Origin: Flavobacterium defluvii
Lineage (GTDB): Bacteria > Bacteroidota > Bacteroidia > Flavobacteriales > Flavobacteriaceae
Length of the DNA stretch: 64,000 bases
Direction: 5' to 3'
Assembly: GCF_900129555.1 (NCBI RefSeq)
Contig: NZ_FQWC01000001.1
Location: forward strand, 1-64,000
In this document: positions 59,662 through 64,000 of the stretch, one piece after another
Layout of the letters: every line of letters starts with the position of its first letter
Position numbering within the stretch: the stretch's first letter is position 1
Notes under the pieces: model-generated
The model's database searches: none
Seen by the model: the letters and a program-made list of their open reading frames with translations, nothing else
Told to the model about the DNA's origin: nothing
Translations under genes and position numbers: made by a program

Positions 59662-59973
59662 CTATTCAAATTCTACAGTGATCAATTCATTTATTTTATC
59701 CAGAAACTCTAATTCATCAGATGGAAATAATTGAAGAACTGTTTCTAAAATCAAACTTAGATTAATTGATGAATTTTTATTTGTTTCCTGATCCAGTGAT
59801 AGAATACATAATTTGAGCATATTGGTAATAATACAGCCCAGCTCGTAATAGTTGATTACTTTGATTTCAGTATTATGGAAATTCGTTTTTTTTGTTATTG
59901 CTTTTTGACTATTTAAATAGTTTGACGCAATTTTTTTAACGTCTTCTAATGTTGTGATTTTATTAATTCCCAT
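59662..59973 (-). CDS. Small cytosolic protein, unknown
   Basis: A 103-aa all-helical protein, 'MGINKITTLEDVKKIASNYL' to 'LFPSDELEFLDKINELITVE'. No family recognised. It lies between the tRNA relic and a solo REP end at 60071, on the same strand as the orphan tip/immunity genes, and may be an orphan immunity gene without its tip. Confidence in the reading frame rests on length and amphipathic pattern. Confidence 0.5.
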   Translation of the reverse strand: MGINKITTLEDVKKIASNYLNSQKAITKKTNFHNTEIKVINYYELGCIITNMLKLCILSLDQETNKNSSINLSLILETVLQLFPSDELEFLDKINELITVEFE

Positions 59974-60061
59974 GATATATTTTAAATTAGACTTTACTTT
60001 TTAGCAAATTCAAATTTGAGCATATTACAACTATAAATGGTTATCCTAAATGATAACTTAT

Positions 60062-60128
60062 AAAAAAAATTGCGCAAAGTCAGAGACATTTGCGCAACTT
60101 TTCAGTTGAACTCTTCGCAGAGCAGGGG
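60062..60128. repeat. Solo end of the RAYT-linked REP element
   Basis: Hairpin TGCGCAAA..TTTGCGCA at 60071-60096, then ACTTTTCAGTTGAACTCTTC and GCAGAGCAGGGG, the standard right edge. Nothing of the element's interior is on its left. The toxin-tip frame begins directly at its G-rich edge. Confidence 0.85.
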
Positions 60129-60542
60129 ATGCAAAATACTGTTGGCGCAGGTCCTTCTTCTAAAAAAGCTTTTAATATTGATATTGCAAACGCATCAGAT
60201 TCTGAACTCGGGGCCTTGAATCATGCATTTAATAGGCATGCATCTGAGCTTTCTGTATTAATAGACAAACCCATTAAATGGGCTAAAAAAGATAACTTAG
60301 CATCTATGATGGATAATTTTAACGAAGCTGTAAATTTAATAGAAACTCAAGGTACAAAAGTTGGTAAAACTAGAGTACCATATGGTGAGAAGGGAAGTGG
60401 TGTAAATGTGCAATCGACAGAAGCAGATGTTTACATCTACCAACACACAAGTGGAAAAGAGTATTACTCATATAGAAGATCATCAGATAACCAATTTATA
60501 AGTGCTGGTGAAAAAACAAGAAATATAAATATATCAAATTAA
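60129..60542 (+). pseudogene. Orphan toxin tip, EndoU/ColicinE5-like nuclease pattern
   Basis: From the first ATG after the REP edge this encodes 137 aa; the frame is open back into the repeat (a TTG at 60090 would give 150 aa of which 13 are repeat-encoded). 'ALNHAFNRHASELSVLIDKP' and 'LASMMDNFNEAVNLIETQGT' with 'EADVYIYQHTSGKEYYSYRR' resemble the BECR-fold RNase tips of polymorphic toxins (H..F..H / K, S/T, R, Y pattern). It lacks any Rhs or signal sequence, so it is a tip without carrier. The candidate immunity gene follows after 9 bp. Confidence 0.65.
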
Positions 60543-60551
60543 AAAATAATC

Positions 60552-60971
60552 ATGGAATTAATGGATATAGTGATATTCGTATCATCATTTTCAAAAGACA
60601 AAGTTATTTATTTTAAGAATAATTTTCTTCAAGGGTACGTGTCTTCAGAAGAATATTATGAATCGCCGAAATATAGTTCACCAGTCATGTTTGAAACAGA
60701 AAACTTTTTGGATATGTGGAATTATGTATTAGATGAAATTGGCAGATCTTTTACTTTTTATTTCGATAATGATAATAACCAATTTTGCCCAAAGGCTGCT
60801 ATTCAAATAAATAATGATGGCTCTATATGTTTAGTCTTAAGCGTTGATTCAGAGTATTCAGATGAATATCAATCAAAATTAAAGAGTGCTTTTCCTAATG
60901 ATGATTGTATCGTCAGTTATTCTTACTTTATGCCTTTTTCAAGAGAAGATTTTAAGAAAAATCTAAATTAA
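60552..60971 (+). CDS. Candidate immunity protein for the 60.1-kb tip
   Basis: A 139-aa acidic cytosolic protein ('MELMDIVIFVSSFSKDKVIY', 'FLDMWNYVLDEIGRSFTFYF', 'LKSAFPNDDCIVSYSYFMPF'), mixed alpha/beta. No family recognised. Acidic character suits binding a basic RNase. Direct downstream position, 9 bp after the tip, and the REP copy that follows define it as part of one module. Confidence 0.6.
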   Translation: MELMDIVIFVSSFSKDKVIYFKNNFLQGYVSSEEYYESPKYSSPVMFETENFLDMWNYVLDEIGRSFTFYFDNDNNQFCPKAAIQINNDGSICLVLSVDSEYSDEYQSKLKSAFPNDDCIVSYSYFMPFSREDFKKNLN

Positions 60972-61006
60972 ATTTATTTTATTAACCTTGATTAAACTAT
61001 ATAATT

Positions 61007-61288
61007 CCCCCGCTCAGCAAAGTGTTACTAAATTTAAACAAGCTATCTCCGCTGCGCAAATGTCTCTGACTTTGCGCAACACAAACAAATATATTTAAAA
61101 ACCGTAGATCTATCAAAGTCTCCGACTTTAAAATAATTTTGAAATAACCTTAACTGTAGTAGTCTTACCAAAAATCTACTCAAAAAAGTCAGAGACTTTT
61201 GAGAACTCTACAATTTCTAAGAACAAAAAAATTGCGCAAAGTCAGAGACATTTGCGCAGCTTTTCAGTTGAACTCTTGGAAGAGCGGT
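61007..61288. mobile_element. Non-autonomous REP element, copy 1 (MITE-like)
   Basis: Inverted hairpins at 61053-61078 and 61233-61258 (206 bp end to end) with an interior shared with the copies at 62.2 and 63.1 kb: 'AACACAAACAAATATATTT' after the left end, AAAGTCTCCGACTTTAAAAT, and CTCAAAAAAGTCAGAGAC before the right end. The left outer edge CCCCCGCTCAGCAAAGTGTT resembles that of the RAYT copy at 46.8 kb. It lacks any coding frame. It separates two modules on opposite strands. Confidence 0.85.
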
Positions 61289-61319
61289 ACATTTACCAAA
61301 AATTACTTTCTAATAACTT

Positions 61320-61706
61320 CTATTTACAAGTAGATTTATTAGTTTTATAAACCTGCCCTTTATTATTTGTCCATATTTTTAAATCAGTATATCCGTCATC
61401 ACCGCCACCAACAAAAGTAATCTTATAACAACTGTTTGAATAAAAAATCTGTGTAACATTTTTTAAATCATAAAGATTTATTATTTCATTTATATTTAAG
61501 GCACTTGGTATTTTTATATTTTTATTTTTTACAAATAAATCATAGTAGCAATCTTTGTCTTTTAAATTTAAACTATCGCATTCTATCAAAATTCTTTTCA
61601 ATGGTCTTCCATTACATGATACTATAGATTGATTTTTAATATCAAAATATATATCTGTTGATTGACAAGATGAAAGTAAAAAAATAAAAAATAAAATTTT
61701 AATCAT
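61320..61706 (-). CDS. Lipoprotein, candidate immunity for the HEVGH tip
   Basis: From ATG 61706 the protein is 128 aa, with a lipoprotein signal MIKILFFIFLLSSCQS (lipobox L-S-S-C). Mature part: 'NQSIVSCNGRPLKRILIECD' and 'IFYSNSCYKITFVGGGDDGY'. No domain known. Its start overlaps the stop of the tip gene by 8 bp, so translation is coupled. An exported immunity lipoprotein suits a toxin acting in the periplasm. Confidence 0.65.
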   Translation of the reverse strand: MIKILFFIFLLSSCQSTDIYFDIKNQSIVSCNGRPLKRILIECDSLNLKDKDCYYDLFVKNKNIKIPSALNINEIINLYDLKNVTQIFYSNSCYKITFVGGGDDGYTDLKIWTNNKGQVYKTNKSTCK

Positions 61707-62157
61707 CAGAAACGTCGGAGTAGTCTTTTTTTTCATATCTTTCTGTATTGTAGGCTGTCCACCATTTATTAATTCTACTTATTATATCACTATTTTTATT
61801 TGCTTTGTTATTAAATAATTTAAGTATTAGATTTTTTTGTTTCCCATTGCCATAATTTTCATCAACAAATTTTGAAAAATCTCTAAAAATACCAGCACCT
61901 GCTTCGGCTTGTTGTTCTAAGGGAGATTCATTGTGAACTATATCTGCATAATCATCATCTTTGATAGCATAGGCATTAATTAATGCTTTAACTACGTACG
62001 TACCAACCGACCTAGCTATATGTTCCCCACCTCCGTAATCATCTAATTGTGGTAAATGCCCAACTTCATGAGAGCTCAATTCAAAGAACTCTACAGAATT
62101 TGCTTTTACATTATAATAGGTAATATTTCCATTTTTCGATTCCTCACCTGTAGTCAT
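61699..62157 (-). pseudogene. Orphan toxin tip with HEVGH metalloprotease-like motif
   Basis: From the first ATG past the REP end (62157) 152 aa are encoded; the frame runs on into the repeat, giving 16 more. 'FFELSSHEVGHLPQLDDYGG' contains HExxH, the zinc-binding motif of metallopeptidases, and 'EQQAEAGAGIFRDF' downstream could supply the third ligand. No signal or Rhs part. It is a carrier-less tip followed by an overlapping lipoprotein gene. Confidence 0.65.
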
Positions 62158-62165
62158 AGCACCTC

Positions 62166-62408
62166 CCGCTGCGCAAATGTCTCTGACTTTGCGCCACACA
62201 AACAAATATATTTAAAAACCGTAGATCAATCAAAGTCTCCGACTTTAAAATAATTTTGAAATAACCTTAACTATAGTAAGTCTTATCAAAAATCTACTCA
62301 AAAAGTCAGAGACTTTTGAGAACTCTACAATTTCTAAGAACAAAAAAATGCGCAAAGTCAGAGACATTTGCGCAGCTTTTTCAGTTGAACTCTTCGCACA
62401 GCTAGGGG
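62166..62408. mobile_element. Non-autonomous REP element, copy 2 (MITE-like)
   Basis: Inverted hairpins at 62170-62195 and 62349-62374 (205 bp). The interior is nearly identical to copies 1 and 3 (ACACAAACAAATATATTT, then AAACCGTAGATC). Left of it starts a tip on the minus strand; right of it ends the next immunity gene. Confidence 0.88.
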
Positions 62409-62426
62409 TTATACTTTTCACTTAAA

Positions 62427-62879
62427 TCACTTAGAAAGTGGCCTTATATTAACATGCAAACTTTTACATTCTGAATACTCTAAATCAATCATTTCGTTTT
62501 TCTCTGAAATTGATATAACAGAATTACCTTTTAGATTATATTCATACCATCTATTTAATTTTAAATCTAAAATTTTAATTTTATGTTTTGGTAAAAGATA
62601 AAGAATCTGACTATATCTATCACTTTCATTTATTGAAGAAATAATTAAGAATCTATCTTCTAGCATCTCATATATACAATATCTATAATCTTTAATGGGG
62701 CTAAATATAATTTTATCTTTATAATACAGCTCATTTTCCGAATTAAGATGTAATTCAGATTGGTTTAATAAATATTCTTGCGATAAACTACTTTTTTTAT
62801 ATTCATAAAAAGGAACTAAATCTTGCGCGCTTATATTAAAAAAAGTAAACAGCAATATAGTTAAGGTTAAAATTTTCAT
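62427..62879 (-). CDS. Exported protein, candidate immunity for the 62.9-kb tip
   Basis: A 150-aa protein with a signal peptide (MKILTLTILLFTFFNISAQ). Mature part is beta-rich: 'DLVPFYEYKKSSLSQEYLLN', 'DRFLIISSINESDRYSQILY', 'KNEMIDLEYSECKSLHV'. No family recognised. It starts 5 bp after the stop of the tip fragment, within the repeated tip/immunity order. Confidence 0.6.
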   Translation of the reverse strand: MKILTLTILLFTFFNISAQDLVPFYEYKKSSLSQEYLLNQSELHLNSENELYYKDKIIFSPIKDYRYCIYEMLEDRFLIISSINESDRYSQILYLLPKHKIKILDLKLNRWYEYNLKGNSVISISEKNEMIDLEYSECKSLHVNIRPLSK

Positions 62880-62884
62880 ATGAT

Positions 62885-63060
62885 TTATTTTTTTAATGTA
62901 TATATTGAAGAACCTCCATTTATTCCTTTTTGATTTCCATAAGAACTTGGCAAGTTCCTTTCATAACTTATTGTCCATTTATCATACCAACCGTTTTTGG
63001 TAAAAACCTGAGTTCCTTGATCATTTTTAACAAAAAAGTAGCAAAATGGCTTGTCTCCGC
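62885..63060 (-). pseudogene. Orphan toxin-tip fragment without own start
   Basis: The frame enters from the REP end (63061-63086) and continues as 'SGDKPFCYFFVKNDQGTQVF', 'TKNGWYDKWTISYERNLPSS' and a Gly-rich end. No ATG lies between the repeat and the stop, so it is a 3' remnant unless the repeat supplies a start. No family recognised. Confidence 0.6.
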
Positions 63061-63282
63061 TGCGCAAATGTCTCTGACTTTGCGCCACACAAACAAATAT
63101 ATTTAAAAACCGTAGATCTATTAAAGCCTCCGACTTTAAAATAATTTTGAAATAACCTTAACTATAGTAAGTCTTACCAAAAATCTACTCAAAAAAGTCA
63201 GAAACTTTTGAGAACTCTACAATTTCTAAGAAAAAAAATGCGCAAAGTCAGAGACATTTGCGCAGCTTTTCAGTTGAACCGG
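63056..63282. mobile_element. Non-autonomous REP element, copy 3 (MITE-like)
   Basis: Inverted hairpins at 63061-63086 and 63239-63264 (204 bp) with the common interior (AACCGTAGATCTATTAAAGC and CTCAAAAAAGTCAGAAAC). The right edge is shorter than in other copies: after CAGTTGAACC the similarity ends. Confidence 0.88.
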
Positions 63283-63334
63283 ATTATAAAAAAGCCACTC
63301 CGTTATGGGAATGGCTTCAATTACTTTAATTATT

Positions 63335-63721
63335 TCACATAGAAGAACGTAAATGCTTTTTAGGTAAATCTTTTTTCTTCCTCTGATTATAATAACTATT
63401 CATTTCTTCCTTAGAAAAGTAGCAATAAACCATATAGCTATCAAAATCTTTATCAGTGTATGCAGATTTAACATTAACAATATCATACGCCATAAAAAAT
63501 GCTTTCGCTTCTGCTCGATAATTTCGTGTATTATTAATTTCCCCACTTAAAAAATGAACAGCAAAAGGCATATAATGTATTCTTTTTTTATCTTTTAATA
63601 TTCCATACGTTTCTTTTTGCTTATTTATATAAGTTTCAACTTCATATTGCTTATATGCTACAAAAAGGAGAATTATTGTGATAGTAATTATCAACGATTT
63701 CTTTAATATTATTGTTTTCAT
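63335..63721 (-). CDS. Membrane-anchored small protein, candidate immunity for the edge tip
   Basis: A 128-aa protein with one N-terminal membrane helix (residues 8-23, SLIITITIILLFVAYK) and a basic periplasmic domain including 'KRIHYMPFAVHFLSGEINNT' and 'DFDSYMVYCYFSKEEMNSYY'. No family recognised. Its ATG overlaps the stop of the upstream gene by 4 bp (ATGA), the same coupling as Rhs/immunity at 48.2 kb. Confidence 0.6.
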   Translation of the reverse strand: MKTIILKKSLIITITIILLFVAYKQYEVETYINKQKETYGILKDKKRIHYMPFAVHFLSGEINNTRNYRAEAKAFFMAYDIVNVKSAYTDKDFDSYMVYCYFSKEEMNSYYNQRKKKDLPKKHLRSSM

Positions 63722-64000
63722 AAGTTATTGTTTGCCCAAGATGTTCCATTCCATTTATATGTACCCGAAGACAGATTTGTAAAATTAGAAATTAAATCAG
63801 ACAATCCACTAGCTTTCTTTTTCGAATCTTCTTCATTTTTCGTTGTTTTACCAAAATCAAAGTTTAAGTGCGTAACCTTATTTTTATCATTTTTAAAATA
63901 ATAGTCAGCACCTACGAACCCTGCATCTAACATTTCACCCGCAGTAGGAAACTCAGGCGTGTTGTACCACATTAATTTATCAATCAAGGCTTCAGCGTAG
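63718..64000 (-). CDS. C-terminal end of a gene running off the window (probable Rhs/toxin tip)
   Basis: The frame is open to the window edge (YAEALIDKLMWYNTPEFPTA before 'GEMLDAGFVGADYYFKNDKN'), so this is a partial gene; a TTG at 63987 is not its true start. The end 'LSSGTYKWNGTSWANNNL' is short and polar. Its overlap with the following small gene suggests a tip with immunity; whether it carries an Rhs core lies outside the window. Confidence 0.6.
   Translation of the reverse strand, partial: YAEALIDKLMWYNTPEFPTAGEMLDAGFVGADYYFKNDKNKVTHLNFDFGKTTKNEEDSKKKASGLSDLISNFTNLSSGTYKWNGTSWANNNL

Noticed and set aside
59454..59669. A minus-strand frame over the tRNA relic
   Set aside because: It reads the complement of a tRNA 3' half ('AGTGLEPVS'-type peptide), a well-known spurious product next to tRNA genes.
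46314..63285. CRISPR array, suggested by many similar hairpin repeats
   Set aside because: Repeats are irregularly spaced by 200 bp to kilobases, in both orientations, with no spacers of equal length and no cas genes; they are ends of a RAYT-linked element.

Overview
The window is AT-rich chromosomal DNA of a Flavobacterium-like bacterium (phylum Bacteroidota). This rests on the TTG-N19-TAnnTTTG promoters in front of tRNA genes, the adjacent der and era genes, a CarboxypepD-like outer-membrane barrel protein, YiaA/B, DUF4494 and DUF4269 proteins, and DUF6443-type Rhs proteins. Genus and species are inferred from style only.

Region 1 (1-11.7 kb) is mostly housekeeping and small accessory genes: an outer-membrane barrel receptor, the GTPases Der and Era, tRNA-fMet followed by a decayed GIY-YIG/tRNA relic, a secreted ThuA-like protein, small membrane proteins, a helical-repeat protein, tRNA-Glu and an exported Ppx/actin-fold-like protein.

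Region 2 (11.99-40.5 kb) is one long, co-directional, tightly spaced extracellular contractile injection system (eCIS) locus. Its order is cap/terminator (DUF4255), an unknown protein, a sheath with a large insertion, two tube proteins, DUF5908, LysM hub protein, VgrG-like spike, PAAR tip, gp25 wedge, two large baseplate proteins (Pvc11- and Pvc12-like), a 937-aa unknown structural protein, the tape measure, three DUF4157 cargo proteins and a Pvc15-type AAA+ ATPase. Two of the cargo genes end in distinct C-terminal domains and overlap a small downstream gene. This toxin/immunity-like arrangement suggests the particle carries antibacterial payloads.

Region 3 (40.5-46.1 kb) holds an exported protein, a palindromic intergenic element, a homocysteine S-methyltransferase, two flavin oxidases in a probable operon, and a small acidic protein.

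Region 4 (46.1-48.2 and 59.6-64 kb, around Rhs genes at 48.2-55.8 kb) is the most unusual part. A RAYT-type (Y1) transposase gene is flanked by inverted hairpin repeats. Three ~205-bp non-autonomous copies and several single ends share the same termini. The copies alternate with orphan toxin-tip fragments, each followed at once by a small candidate immunity gene: repeat, tip, immunity, repeat. The intact Rhs gene also overlaps a small downstream gene and then meets the RAYT element. I read this as a RAYT/REP-bounded reservoir of Rhs toxin-tip/immunity modules.

Region 5 (56.3-59.6 kb) carries DUF4494, a GT39-like glycosyltransferase, DUF4269, and a second identical tRNA-fMet followed by an intact GIY-YIG gene and a duplicated tRNA 3' half (31-bp direct repeats). 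The decayed version of this arrangement sits behind the first tRNA-fMet at 5.6-6.45 kb.
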